This document shows positions 17,645-26,765 of a DNA stretch of 64,000 nucleotides, piece by piece (the first letter of the stretch is position 1; every line of letters begins with the position of its first letter). The notes below the pieces were generated by a model. That model did not search any database and had not been told where the DNA came from. It was given only the letters and a program-made list of their open reading frames with translations. The DNA comes from Chitinophagaceae bacterium IBVUCB1 (GTDB taxonomy: Bacteria > Bacteroidota > Bacteroidia > Chitinophagales > Chitinophagaceae). The position numbers and the translations under genes were made by a program. The stretch spans positions 1,430,568 through 1,494,567 of the forward strand of contig NFUW01000001.1 of the NCBI GenBank assembly GCA_002127285.1. The letters are read 5' to 3'.

Positions 17645-18943
17645 CTATACATCTGTATTGTCGTTTTTCAACCACCTTTCTTTCATAATCATAGCGTGTT
17701 GTAACGCATCCGCCTTTATGTAAGTCAAAAACGATTGTTCCGTTTTGTGACCAGAGATAGCCATTATTGTTATCGTAGGTGTTCCATTCAAATATTCATT
17801 TGTACAAAATGAACGGCGGGCTGTATGCGTTTGGAGCAGTTCCCATTTCTTATGTTTAACTGGTACAGGCTTCCCCTCCCGGGTTGTTATTTTTTCAAAC
17901 TCTGTTCGTAGCTGAGGTAGCTTCTTACCAATATCTTTTAAGCAGCCATTGAAATCTGCGTTATTTGGCACCTTCGGTAATCCGTTAGGATATTTTTCAA
18001 GTATCTTCTTGACAATAGGGTGAATAGGAATTGTTAATCGCCCAAGTGTCTTTGTTTGAGTAATGTGAATAAACCCATCCTCAAATCGGGCAGTATATAG
18101 TTTAGAATAATCACTGAATCGCAACCCAGTTAAGCAGCCAATTACAAATAAATCCCTGACAGTATCATGAACAGGTGTTTCAAACCCTTTCAATTCGGTC
18201 AAATCTTTGATATCCTGCATTGACAAATAAATGTTATCTACCTCTTCATGATTTACCTTGATTTTTATGTCTGCAAGTATTTCAGAAGTAATAAGTTTCT
18301 TTTGCTTAGCATAATTCAATAGAGTACGCATTGTTTTCATATACTTACCTACTGAGTTGAAGGAAATCTTTTTTTCATAAGTGAGATAATTAGAAAATGC
18401 ATCAATAAGTTTCTGGTCTGTATCTACTAAACGATATTTACGATGCTGCTTAATCTGAAAATTGCAAAAATGCATCTTAGTTGTTTCGTAGCTCCTAATT
18501 GTTGCTGCCGTTATCAACCTACCGTCCTGACTGACCCTATCTTTATTTTTGCTATCATCTATTAGCTGCTGAAAGAAATCGGCTATTAGTATGCGGTTTT
18601 CTTTCTGTGGCTTTACGGTTGCTTCAACTATCTTATTCAGGTGCTTAGCATATACCGCAGTTTTTAACAACTTAGGAGACACAATGGAGTTAGGAGTTTG
18701 CGCTTGCAACTCCATGTGTGTTCTCCTTACAATCCGTTCAAAATCTGACAGCTTATCTTTTAAGTCATTATTCTCAGGTACATCCTTAGGTTTATTTATG
18801 CCCTTTTTACGCAGCCATAAATCTGTATGAATACTCATCCTCGGGTACAAAATGACCGTTTGATTACTATACCTAACGGTAGCATAAATAGCTTTTACTC
18901 CCTTCTTATTAGGTTGCCGTAATAAAAAGTGTATTCTTAGCAT
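17645..18943 (-). CDS. Tyrosine recombinase, integrase of element 1
   Basis: A 432-residue Bacteroidota-type site-specific integrase. An N-terminal arm-binding domain (about 1-100) is followed by a SAM-like core-binding domain (about 115-215, 'ADFFQQLIDDSKNK') and the catalytic domain with Arg275 (TGLRFSDYS), Lys298, His373 and Arg376 (HTARRS), His399 (SGHKT) and Tyr408 (FLTYIK). All five active-site positions are present, so it should be active. It lies 1.7 kb inside the left att site and is preceded, with a 7-base overlap, by an HTH protein that may be its directionality factor. Confidence 0.93.
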   Translation of the reverse strand: MLRIHFLLRQPNKKGVKAIYATVRYSNQTVILYPRMSIHTDLWLRKKGINKPKDVPENNDLKDKLSDFERIVRRTHMELQAQTPNSIVSPKLLKTAVYAKHLNKIVEATVKPQKENRILIADFFQQLIDDSKNKDRVSQDGRLITAATIRSYETTKMHFCNFQIKQHRKYRLVDTDQKLIDAFSNYLTYEKKISFNSVGKYMKTMRTLLNYAKQKKLITSEILADIKIKVNHEEVDNIYLSMQDIKDLTELKGFETPVHDTVRDLFVIGCLTGLRFSDYSKLYTARFEDGFIHITQTKTLGRLTIPIHPIVKKILEKYPNGLPKVPNNADFNGCLKDIGKKLPQLRTEFEKITTREGKPVPVKHKKWELLQTHTARRSFCTNEYLNGTPTITIMAISGHKTEQSFLTYIKADALQHAMIMKERWLKNDNTDV

Positions 18944-19227
18944 TTTGATTGATGATTTATAAACTTCATAAGTTCAGCATGGTTGATATAATATTGCCTG
19001 TTAAATACCGATGCATGTAGCTTCTTTTGACGGATAAGCTTTGTTACAGTATTGGGCGATTTTTTCAAAATTTTAGCTACCTCGTAACGAGTATATATCT
19101 TCGTATTATCGCTCTGATGGCTATAATACGGAGTATTAGTTTGATCTCGGAATTTGATGAAAATCTCTTCCAGTATGGCAAAAAGTTCCTGTAGTGGAAC
19201 TACCACTAATTTATTAGTACTTTCCAT
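18937..19227 (-). CDS. HTH_17 protein, putative excisionase
   Basis: A 96-residue protein. The C-terminal half 'KIYTRYEVAKILKKSPNTVTKLIRQKKLHASVFNRQYYINHAELMKFI' (written here in two parts: winged helix KIYTRYEVAKILKKSP, then NTVTKLIRQ) is the MerR-like HTH_17 fold used by phage and ICE excisionases in this phylum. The N-terminal part (about 1-40) is helical. The gene overlaps the integrase start by 7 bases, so the two are co-translated. Probable role: biasing the integrase towards excision, or activating it. Confidence 0.7.
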   Translation of the reverse strand: MESTNKLVVVPLQELFAILEEIFIKFRDQTNTPYYSHQSDNTKIYTRYEVAKILKKSPNTVTKLIRQKKLHASVFNRQYYINHAELMKFINHQSKC

Positions 19228-19245
19228 ATGTAAATTATTTTTTAG

Positions 19246-20049
19246 CTATGCTGCTATGTGAATTGCATGGTTTATATTGGTGTCGCTATCGTAAAACTCC
19301 CGTATCATCAGGTCCTCAGGTATTGGCTGTACTTTATCAATTTGTTTGAAAAAATACGGAGTACCTGTAACAGCGCATTCAGCCATCATCAGTCTTGCCC
19401 AGTCAGTATTAAATGGTCTTTTGCGTGGACCCGACTCACCTCCTTGTATTACCCAGTGAATGGAATTTGTTTCCAACCATGGCAGCAATGTAAGGTCCTC
19501 AAGTTGTGGCTCAACAGACAAGAACCTTTTACCGTTTACTTTTACAAGATGCCCTATCAAGTTGTTTGCCGTTTCCTGATTTACAGGAGATGTCCCGAAC
19601 ATTACATTTTCTGGCGGTGTTTGCTTCCATGCTTCAGGTATGTACTTATTGATATTACTTGGACGTTTGGTTAGCATTAAGAACATGAGATTAGGGTACA
19701 TGCCATTGGAAATATTGTTAAATAGTATGTCCCTCAAATCGCCAGTCGTGTGTTGTAACTGGTTACCATTATGGTCTATCAAAGTCATTGGCTTTTCAAA
19801 TATGTCCATCATAGAGCCTACAAATACTCTGTGTGTTTCACCTATTGCATGTGCTTCCTTTTGAAATTTTATAAGTTCCGCCCACACTGATTTTATCTGC
19901 TTTCGAGGTTTATCGTTACCCCATATATCATTGCCATATCTTTTTGAGATGGCTGCTGCATAGCAATTATCGCAACCCTCATGTACTTTGGTACAACCAT
20001 GCCATAAATTGGCTGTATGATGTGTCCATTCAATAGTAGATTCTTTCAT
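19246..20049 (-). CDS. DUF5131 (phage Gp37/Gp68-like) protein
   Basis: A 267-residue protein. The N-terminal block 'STIEWTHHTANLWHGCTKVH' with EGCDNCYAAAISKRYG is the DUF5131 signature and holds three cysteines in a Cx6CxxC spacing, suggesting a bound iron-sulphur cluster as in radical-SAM proteins. Later blocks 'HRVFVGSMMDIF', 'FLMLTKRP', 'VMFGTSPVNQETANNLI', 'FLSVEPQLEDL' and 'HWVIQGGESGPRKRPF' follow the TIM-barrel order of the family. Its reaction is unknown. It is common in phages and integrative elements beside ParB-type methyltransferases, as here (49 bases after one). Confidence 0.82.
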   Translation of the reverse strand: MKESTIEWTHHTANLWHGCTKVHEGCDNCYAAAISKRYGNDIWGNDKPRKQIKSVWAELIKFQKEAHAIGETHRVFVGSMMDIFEKPMTLIDHNGNQLQHTTGDLRDILFNNISNGMYPNLMFLMLTKRPSNINKYIPEAWKQTPPENVMFGTSPVNQETANNLIGHLVKVNGKRFLSVEPQLEDLTLLPWLETNSIHWVIQGGESGPRKRPFNTDWARLMMAECAVTGTPYFFKQIDKVQPIPEDLMIREFYDSDTNINHAIHIAA

Positions 20050-20098
20050 AATTCTTTAAGTTTTTTGATTTGTAAAAGATGATTTGGTTTAGGGTTGA

Positions 20099-21742
20099 TT
20101 ATGCCGCATCGCTCTGAGCATCTTTTTTTGCGAAATAGGTGATGTTATGAACCTTTGTATCTTCAACTTCTTGCTGTATTACTGCTATGTCAGCTTCATT
20201 TACTTTATCCTTAATACCTTCTAGCCTTTTATGTGTTAAGTGAACAAACCTTTCCTCAATTTCATAACCAACTGCTTTTCTACCGAGCATCAATGCCGTC
20301 TCCATACATGTGCCCGAGCCACTGAAGGCATCAAGTACTAGTTGGCCCGGTAAAGAGGTGGTCAGTATCGGGAGCACACATATAACATTAGGAAATATTG
20401 CATTGTGTCTAATGTTGGGTTCTATCTTTTTCAATTCCGCACTATCAATGGCTGCCGAATTTGATGTTATAACATCCTCAAACTCTTGCGAATCAATAAA
20501 GTCTTTAAACTTTTTATAAGGCTTGCTTAATGCAGGCTCTCCAATATCTAGACCTCCTCTATTATTGTGCCTATCAATCGAGTATAGCTTGCTTTTTTTC
20601 GTTCCATCAACATATTTCAATGGGTAGTAATCATATTGTTCTGCATCTTTCACTAAATGGTATATCATCTCATAACTTGGTTGCAATCTTTTGTCTGTAG
20701 CTTGAGGTAATACATTAGTCTTATGCCATACAATAGAATTTACGAGATGAAAACCAGCCTCATCACATGCAGCAAGTACTAATCGCAACATGATATTATT
20801 ATTGGACTTACAAGAATAGGTTTCGCCAATATTCAGAAAGAAGCTGCCTTTGACACTTAGTACCCTATATATCTCCTTGAAGAACGGTATCATATTGTTG
20901 ATATATTCTTGATACGTACTTTCCAACCCCAATTCAGGCTTTGTTTGTTTGCCCTTTCCGTATTTACGCACAGAAAAATATGGTACGCTGGTAATACAGG
21001 TTTGTATGACACCATCTAGCAATTCCTTCATGTTTTGCGAAGAACTGTGATATAGAGTCCAGTCCTTTGCACCATCATCGTTAATAGGAACAGGCGTAAT
21101 CGGTTTTATCTGGCTAAGCTCACACTGCTGCTCTTCATAATTTTTAATGATTTTGGCAGCTCGGTCAATTGACAAATCACGGCTATTTATCTTTTCAAGC
21201 AATCCAAGGTTGGCATCGGGTTGAGTTTCTTCAAAACGCTTTACTTCCATGAGTTTCCTGAGTGTCGCCCCCGACATGTCGGCACCAATTTTATCAGCAA
21301 TCGCCTCATATCGTTCCATCCCCCTAGCCCATTCGGGAACTGCTTCAGCTGCATCAGGCTTAATATCAGTCCTTTTACCTTGTTGCTTAGGTAGAACTGA
21401 TAAGTAATACTCGGCTTCTTTGGTTGTTTCATATACTGTTTTTACCCGTTGCAGGTTTGACGATATTATTATCTCCCTTGCATCTTCTTCCGTAATTTCT
21501 TGAAAGACAGTGATTGTTATTTCAGTCCACCCTAATCGCTTCATGGCTTCGATGACTCGGGCACCACTTAGTATATTACCATGTTCATCAGCGGTAATTT
21601 CTTTCAATACTAGACCATTCCTTTTGATATTATCCGCTAGCTTTTCAATTTCATTTAATTGATACGTCTCTGCATGGAAGGGATGTCTTTTGAGGTTACT
21701 TAGTTTTACTACTTTTTGAAATTTTTTATATTGTTTATTCAT
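20099..21742 (-). CDS. ParB-N domain fused to a DNA methyltransferase
   Basis: A 547-residue fusion. The N-terminus is a ParB/Srx-like nuclease domain (about 10-110, with 'GLVLKEITADEHGNILSGAR' and the following VIEAMKRLG), then a helical linker (about 115-210), then an amino-methyltransferase domain: catalytic motif IV as TSVPYF (about 250, in place of the usual S/D-PPY) and the AdoMet-binding motif I as VLDAFSGSGTC (about 468). The IV-before-I order is that of beta-class N4-cytosine/N6-adenine enzymes. Orphan enzymes of this type modify element DNA against host nucleases. Upstream gene of a leftward unit with the DUF5131 protein. Confidence 0.85.
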   Translation of the reverse strand: MNKQYKKFQKVVKLSNLKRHPFHAETYQLNEIEKLADNIKRNGLVLKEITADEHGNILSGARVIEAMKRLGWTEITITVFQEITEEDAREIIISSNLQRVKTVYETTKEAEYYLSVLPKQQGKRTDIKPDAAEAVPEWARGMERYEAIADKIGADMSGATLRKLMEVKRFEETQPDANLGLLEKINSRDLSIDRAAKIIKNYEEQQCELSQIKPITPVPINDDGAKDWTLYHSSSQNMKELLDGVIQTCITSVPYFSVRKYGKGKQTKPELGLESTYQEYINNMIPFFKEIYRVLSVKGSFFLNIGETYSCKSNNNIMLRLVLAACDEAGFHLVNSIVWHKTNVLPQATDKRLQPSYEMIYHLVKDAEQYDYYPLKYVDGTKKSKLYSIDRHNNRGGLDIGEPALSKPYKKFKDFIDSQEFEDVITSNSAAIDSAELKKIEPNIRHNAIFPNVICVLPILTTSLPGQLVLDAFSGSGTCMETALMLGRKAVGYEIEERFVHLTHKRLEGIKDKVNEADIAVIQQEVEDTKVHNITYFAKKDAQSDAA

Positions 21743-21847
21743 ATTATATTTTGTTAATTTTTAATTTCAGGGCATACCATGGGCTATTCAGATGGTTAAA
21801 CCCGATTATATTAAATTTTATTTAGTATGATTATTTCTAAAACATTC

Positions 21848-22225
21848 CTAATCCGGTGCATCAATTAACCATTCACCTTTGCAGTTAGATTTGAATGCAA
21901 CTGTAGGTATATTATGTTGGAGTACAGATTTATTTCTTCTTCTTTTAGAACGTTCGATACTTGCAGCACTGCACGTTATGACATGCGTATTGAACAATTT
22001 TTTAGATGTATTGGGGACTTCTACTATGCAAGATTGACTCTCAGAGTCATTACTAATTATTCTGGCATCTGTTAGATTACTATCCAACAATACTATCTGA
22101 TGGAGTGATTGCTGTTGAATGCATTTAAGACATTCATATTTTGCAATTTTCAATGTACTTGTACGTAGGAAATCGAGAGTTGATTTCTTTAACAGAACTG
22201 TCCTACTTTTTGACTTATGCCACAT
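21848..22225 (-). CDS. Hypothetical basic protein
   Basis: A 125-residue ORF starting MWHKSKSRTVLLKK (ATG at 22225; further upstream only GTG is available). I recognise no family. It is rich in Ser, Lys and Arg, with a CLKCIQQQ pair near residue 33 and a basic stretch ERSKRRRNKS near residue 90. There is no signal peptide or membrane helix. It is transcribed leftwards, about 100 bases upstream of the ParB-methyltransferase gene. The coding status is uncertain. Confidence 0.35.
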   Translation of the reverse strand: MWHKSKSRTVLLKKSTLDFLRTSTLKIAKYECLKCIQQQSLHQIVLLDSNLTDARIISNDSESQSCIVEVPNTSKKLFNTHVITCSAASIERSKRRRNKSVLQHNIPTVAFKSNCKGEWLIDAPD

Positions 22226-22422
22226 GTGTTCAATGATTTTGAACACAAAAATATGATGATAAAATGCCGTTCAAGACAGGCAATTGTTGGCATTATGAAT
22301 CCAAATCAAACTGTCCACTTAATTATCTCCGTCAACTATTTCCATAAAATTTGTTTCCACTCAATAGTGCTCCTTCAATGCTACTTACTAACAAATATTG
22401 TTTTCTGTTGCCTAACACAACG

Positions 22423-23058
22423 TTAATTTGCAATAATTCGGGAAATTGATTCTATATATTCAATGTATTTGTATAGAATTTCAACATTCAGCTTGATGTA
22501 TATGTACTTAATTCCATACTCTGTGTATTCTTCTTGCTTAACAATCATGGCTTCTAATAATAGCTTTTTAGCTCTTGTTAGCTTTTCCCTTTTTGCCTTA
22601 TCAGCATTATGCAAGTCACTAAATAATACACCTCTGTTAGAAGGTAGCATTCCAATTAATTCGTTACAATTCTTACTATTAAAAACACTTAAACAAACCA
22701 AACATTTCTGAAAAATAGTACTATCATCATACTCTGATATTTTTATTTCGGACAAAAAAACCTTAGTTATCTTTTTAAGTTTATTGATATATTTTTGGTT
22801 TGTATAATAGTATGCAATTTTACCATCTAAACTTTTAAATTCCTTAATTAGAATTTTTTGAAAATTCAATTCTCGAATCATTCGGTTTATTGTAGCTTTT
22901 GAATGTCCTGCTATCCATATACCTATTTTTATTCTATTATTTCTACTGTGATAATTTGCATCACAAATCTTACAAGTATTAACGTAAGATTCATTAGAAA
23001 GGCATCTTAATACACTAATAACTGGTTTCACAGTTTCTTTCGACAATCCAATATCCAT
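22423..23058 (-). CDS. Hypothetical protein with a winged-helix-like N-terminus
   Basis: A 211-residue protein if it begins at MDIGLSKETV (ATG 23058); the frame stays open upstream to 23259, but that part overlaps an opposite-strand ORF. The segment 'IGLSKETVKPVISVLRCL' and the later 'GIWIAGHSKATINRMIREL' each resemble a helix-turn-helix recognition unit, and CKICDANYH may bind metal. This suggests a plasmid- or phage-like DNA-binding or replication-initiator protein, but no family is recognised. It is AT-rich like its neighbours. Confidence 0.5.
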   Translation of the reverse strand: MDIGLSKETVKPVISVLRCLSNESYVNTCKICDANYHSRNNRIKIGIWIAGHSKATINRMIRELNFQKILIKEFKSLDGKIAYYYTNQKYINKLKKITKVFLSEIKISEYDDSTIFQKCLVCLSVFNSKNCNELIGMLPSNRGVLFSDLHNADKAKREKLTRAKKLLLEAMIVKQEEYTEYGIKYIYIKLNVEILYKYIEYIESISRIIAN

Positions 23059-23124
23059 AGTAATATCATCGGGAGCTAAAAAAATAATTCTTGAAATTAA
23101 TATATATACTAAAATAAGGCAACC

Positions 23125-23337
23125 ATGAAATATCAACTCACTTTTGATGAGTATTACTTTAGTTCCAATAATATCCTTCAAGAAAAAATAGGCTACGATT
23201 CTATTAATTGCATTAAACTTCAAATGAATAAATTCCGTAAAAAATTGAGTATTGAACAAGACCCTAAAAAAAGAAAAAAGCTCCAGTTAAAAATAAAAAT
23301 CTGTGAGCTTAAAATAATGATAGCTAATATTAAATAG
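23125..23337 (+). CDS. Small hypothetical protein
   Basis: A 70-residue ORF (MKYQLTFDEYYFSS...) preceded by a purine-rich 'aataaggcaacc'. It is strongly helical and Lys-rich in its second half (RKKLSIEQDPKKRKKLQLKI), possibly a coiled coil. It overlaps the unlikely upstream extension of the leftward gene at 22423 on the other strand. No family is recognised. Confidence 0.4.
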   Translation: MKYQLTFDEYYFSSNNILQEKIGYDSINCIKLQMNKFRKKLSIEQDPKKRKKLQLKIKICELKIMIANIK

Positions 23338-23802
23338 GTCCTTTCATTTATTCCTACTTCTTTGTTGTTCGCTTGCTGCGCTGGTGCGCCGCTCACAAGT
23401 CGCTCTATTGGATAGTCGAAATTTCTCTATAGTCTATTGGGTAATAAACAAATATTAGTGATGGTATATGAAGTATCATAAGTAATGTAGCACACTTTTA
23501 AAACCTCAAATATACTAAGGTAGGGTGGTATGTATCATAAGTAATGTAGCACAGTTTTTAACATTGGAAATTAGTCAGAGAAAATATTGAAAAAGAAAAT
23601 ACTGAAAGTTTGTAATACTTGCTCACATTGATTTATAAGGGGTTTCAATTTCTTATCTTATTTTCATTGATTTATTATAGTAAAAATGATATTAAGCATT
23701 CATTGATTCTTATTTTTAAATTTTCAAAACTCAATTGCAATAGAATTATGAGTAAACTAAACAGATATGTTTTGACTATTGTAAAGTCTAATTAACTATA
23801 TG
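23338..23802. other. Non-coding stretch with a 22-bp direct repeat
   Basis: No plausible gene in 465 bases. A locally GC-richer patch (about 23365-23425) is followed by AT-rich DNA that holds two exact copies of gtatcataagtaatgtag+caca (23473 and 23532). No transposase lies nearby. Confidence 0.6.
23473..23553. repeat. Two exact 22-bp direct repeats
   Basis: gtatcataagtaatgtag followed by caca occurs at 23473-23494 and 23532-23553, 59 bases apart, each followed by a T/A-rich run. This could be a remnant insertion-sequence end (IS21-type ends carry repeated motifs), a replication iteron, or an operator pair. Confidence 0.7.
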
Positions 23803-25626
23803 TTATTTTGAAGCATAAATATCTTTCCAATGTTCCCATATTATTACCATTGCTAAGGTATCTAGTTTGCAATACTGTAGTAGGCTTTTTTTATATCCCT
23901 CTTTAACAGCGTTATTTTCTTTACTAGCACCATACATCATTTCTTGATAGGCTATCATTGCATCTGTACCATTGGTAACATCTAAAATAGTATTCGCAAC
24001 TTCTATCTTTGGCAATAGACTATAAGGGTCTATTACTTGTTGTTTCTCATCTAATTTGTATAAGTTATCATTCTCTAAATAACTTTTTATAATCATTGAT
24101 TTACTAGAGTTAAGCACTGCTGGGAGCGTTTTCTTTATAGAGGTTTTTCCACCCATTAGTGGATGGAAATAATATTTTAATGCTAACTCATTTAAATCAA
24201 GTAATCTTGTATTACCTCCCTTGGAAAATTGGATTGTATCGCTTAGCCATTTCTTTAAAGATTCATCTTCGTAATTAAAATGCTCCATTGAGTTAAATAC
24301 ATCTTTGAGCATAGTGTTCTCATATAAACTCCAAATCATGATAGTCCCTTTATCGCCAAGGGTTTCTTTTAATGATTTTGCGAATTCAAAGTTTGGATAT
24401 TTATCAATAACATTTATCCATTCAGAATGAACTGGTAGGCTGTTGGGCTCTTGAATTGTATGGCAGCTCCATTGAAAAATTACTTTACCGTACGGGCGCA
24501 TATTTGCGTGGTATGGTATTGCCATTTGTGAAGTTTCAAAATCGATGAAATGAATAGGATATTCCACTTTTTCTAGACTTGCATTAAAGTCGTCCAATAA
24601 AAATTCTTTCTTTGCTGTGACCTGATAGAAAGAGCGATTATTATACTTATTTTCTAAAATCGAAACTGGTACATCTTGTAAATTGACTTTCTTTTCAGAT
24701 ATTAATTTATCTATTGGCTTATCTTTTGTGCGATTAAAATTGCCTAAATATGCTAAGTCAAGAATATGTGGATTTACCTCTGCTAACTCTTTCCAACACT
24801 CATTAAAGCCATTATTGACAGAGTAATCAATTCTATATTCACACTTAGAACAAGAGCTATTAATGGGCGAAATTATTTTTGAATTACCAATTATGGAATT
24901 AATATAGTTTTGACTGTTAATGATTACTTGAGGCATTACATTATCTACATAAGCGTCGATATTGACTTGTGCTAATATATGACCTTGCTTAAGTTCGCTA
25001 AGATTACCTGTAAATTCTACGTCGGTTTTTCTGAACCTGCTTTGTCCAACAATTTCAGTTTTAACAATTTTAAAGCAATCGGCAAGCCCTTCAATAGGTG
25101 TCGTTTTAGATTTATCGGGAATAAGCAAAAACGACTTAATAATATGAGATGGGTATTTTTCTTGTAAAACAAACTTTTGAAAAGCCACGTCTTCAACGTA
25201 TTCTGTCCATTCTACTTTTTCAAAGTATTTTTTATTAGTGTTTACTGCGTTATTATATTCAGTTGAATCAAATGATTTTGATTTTACTTCAATTAAATGA
25301 AAAGTATTTTTATCCTTTATTAAAATATCAATTCTAATAAGTTTGTTATTTACATAAATGGCAGGTTCAAATAATACTATATTTTCTTGTTCTAAATATT
25401 GTTCCGTTGCTTGAATGGCAAGGTCAGTATTTTCTATTGATGATATATCAATCCCGTTTTCAAATAATAATTGTGCCATTTTCCCTATCATATACCCTCC
25501 ATCAGCTAACATTAGCAGATATTCATTTTCTTCATTGGTAGTAGGGTATCCATTTTTTTTATAAAACAATTTCGTAGGACAAGATTGAGCTACTTTAAAA
25601 TCTGATTTTGATAAGAATTGTAACAT
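23803..25626 (-). CDS. DUF2779-domain nuclease
   Basis: A 607-residue protein starting MLQFLSKSDFKVAQSCPTKL, the characteristic DUF2779 beginning; the in-frame upstream Met would overlap the WYL gene. The N-terminal half looks Cas4-like: a possible PD-(D/E)XK core with 'IRIDILIKDKNTFHLIEVKS' (about 105-125; D and ExK) and cysteines CPTKLFY near the start plus CSKCEY (about 265) that could bind an Fe-S cluster. The C-terminal half has 'HFIDFETSQMAIP' (about 360), a DEDD/RNase H-like exonuclease motif, and later 'QYCKLDTLAMV'. It therefore combines two nuclease folds. It is probably co-transcribed with the WYL regulator 10 bases upstream. Confidence 0.75.
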   Translation of the reverse strand: MLQFLSKSDFKVAQSCPTKLFYKKNGYPTTNEENEYLLMLADGGYMIGKMAQLLFENGIDISSIENTDLAIQATEQYLEQENIVLFEPAIYVNNKLIRIDILIKDKNTFHLIEVKSKSFDSTEYNNAVNTNKKYFEKVEWTEYVEDVAFQKFVLQEKYPSHIIKSFLLIPDKSKTTPIEGLADCFKIVKTEIVGQSRFRKTDVEFTGNLSELKQGHILAQVNIDAYVDNVMPQVIINSQNYINSIIGNSKIISPINSSCSKCEYRIDYSVNNGFNECWKELAEVNPHILDLAYLGNFNRTKDKPIDKLISEKKVNLQDVPVSILENKYNNRSFYQVTAKKEFLLDDFNASLEKVEYPIHFIDFETSQMAIPYHANMRPYGKVIFQWSCHTIQEPNSLPVHSEWINVIDKYPNFEFAKSLKETLGDKGTIMIWSLYENTMLKDVFNSMEHFNYEDESLKKWLSDTIQFSKGGNTRLLDLNELALKYYFHPLMGGKTSIKKTLPAVLNSSKSMIIKSYLENDNLYKLDEKQQVIDPYSLLPKIEVANTILDVTNGTDAMIAYQEMMYGASKENNAVKEGYKKSLLQYCKLDTLAMVIIWEHWKDIYASK

Positions 25627-25636
25627 GATAAATGGT

Positions 25637-26656
25637 TTAAAGTACTCCTTTATAGTGTTTTCGACAGTTATCAATAATTTGAGCTATTTTCTTTTTAAGG
25701 GATATTGGTGATACCACTTTTACACTATCGCAATGGCTTAGTATAGTTGATGCCAACTCGTAGTTTGGAATTACTTGCAGTTCTATTCGAAATTCTTTAT
25801 CGTTATCAATTAGAACTTTTTGAGATTTATGTATGAACTGGGTTTTAAGATAGTTACCTTGAAAGGGAGTAAATGAAAGGACTACCTTAACAGGCTTTCC
25901 ATTTTCATAATTAATGCCAATTGTATTTTCAAAATACTTATCTGCATTAAATGTTGTATTCGGTACAAAAGTCTTTTTACCGTTCTTTGTAACGTTTAAC
26001 ATCCTGTCAAGTGCAAGCGTCGTAATTCTATTTTTTTCATCTGAAAGCCCTAACAGATACCACCTATTTCTATATTCTTTTAGTAAATACGGATGTATTA
26101 TATGTTGTTTAATTTCTGCATTTGTAAACTTTTGATATGGAATTTCAACTGCAATCTTATTTTTGATTGCATCAACCAATACGTCTAGATATTCATTGCC
26201 TTTCGAAAACGGAGCTTTTTCAAAATCAATGAATGAAAAAGAACTTTCATGATTTGTATACTTAATTTGGTTTACTAGGCTAATTAATTTATCTACTGCT
26301 CCAGCAAATTCACTAAAAATTTTTACTTCTTTAAATTGAGATAAAGTTGTTGTTGCAAACTCTAAGGCTTCAATGTCTTTTTCGGTAAGGGGCAAGTTAT
26401 CTATAGAAAACCCGTGAACTGAATAATAGTATCCATCTCTAGTTTTATCAAATTCTATTGGCGCATTATAATTTAACCCACTATCATACTTCATTTTATT
26501 GATATCAGAATCAAATGTTCGTGGCTGTATTTTAATGCCTGTTCTTTCTTCAATCCTATTTATTAAGTCAGTTTTTGACCAATATTTTCTTGTGGAATGA
26601 GCTAGGCAATCATTAATTATTCTAATTCTTGCTAGCAAGTTTTTATTAACTGGCAT
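25637..26656 (-). CDS. WYL-domain transcriptional regulator
   Basis: A 339-residue protein (ATG 26656, MPVNKNLLARIRIINDCL). An N-terminal winged helix (about 5-75) is followed by a WYL domain (about 140-230) in which 'HPYLLKEYRNRWYLLGLSDE' carries the W-Y-L motif, and by a C-terminal WCX extension (about 240-335). WYL proteins sense nucleic acid or nucleotide ligands and commonly control defence loci. It is first in the operon with the DUF2779 nuclease and divergent from the small gene at 26766, so it may regulate both. Confidence 0.9.
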   Translation of the reverse strand: MPVNKNLLARIRIINDCLAHSTRKYWSKTDLINRIEERTGIKIQPRTFDSDINKMKYDSGLNYNAPIEFDKTRDGYYYSVHGFSIDNLPLTEKDIEALEFATTTLSQFKEVKIFSEFAGAVDKLISLVNQIKYTNHESSFSFIDFEKAPFSKGNEYLDVLVDAIKNKIAVEIPYQKFTNAEIKQHIIHPYLLKEYRNRWYLLGLSDEKNRITTLALDRMLNVTKNGKKTFVPNTTFNADKYFENTIGINYENGKPVKVVLSFTPFQGNYLKTQFIHKSQKVLIDNDKEFRIELQVIPNYELASTILSHCDSVKVVSPISLKKKIAQIIDNCRKHYKGVL

Positions 26657-26718
26657 AGAGGATATTTTCAAGGGTACATAAAAAAATTACGTCGCAGATA
26701 GGGTGCGATAGCGTTACC

Positions 26719-26726
26719 TAAGTTTG
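26719..26726 (+). promoter_or_regulatory. -7 box before the 58-residue gene
   Basis: TAAGTTTG matches TAnnTTTG exactly, 40 bases before the start codon at 26766, in the divergent gap with the WYL gene. No convincing -33 element was found. Confidence 0.4.
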
Positions 26727-26765
26727 TAGTTCAATGTACAATAAAGGTAAAAAAATATAATAACT

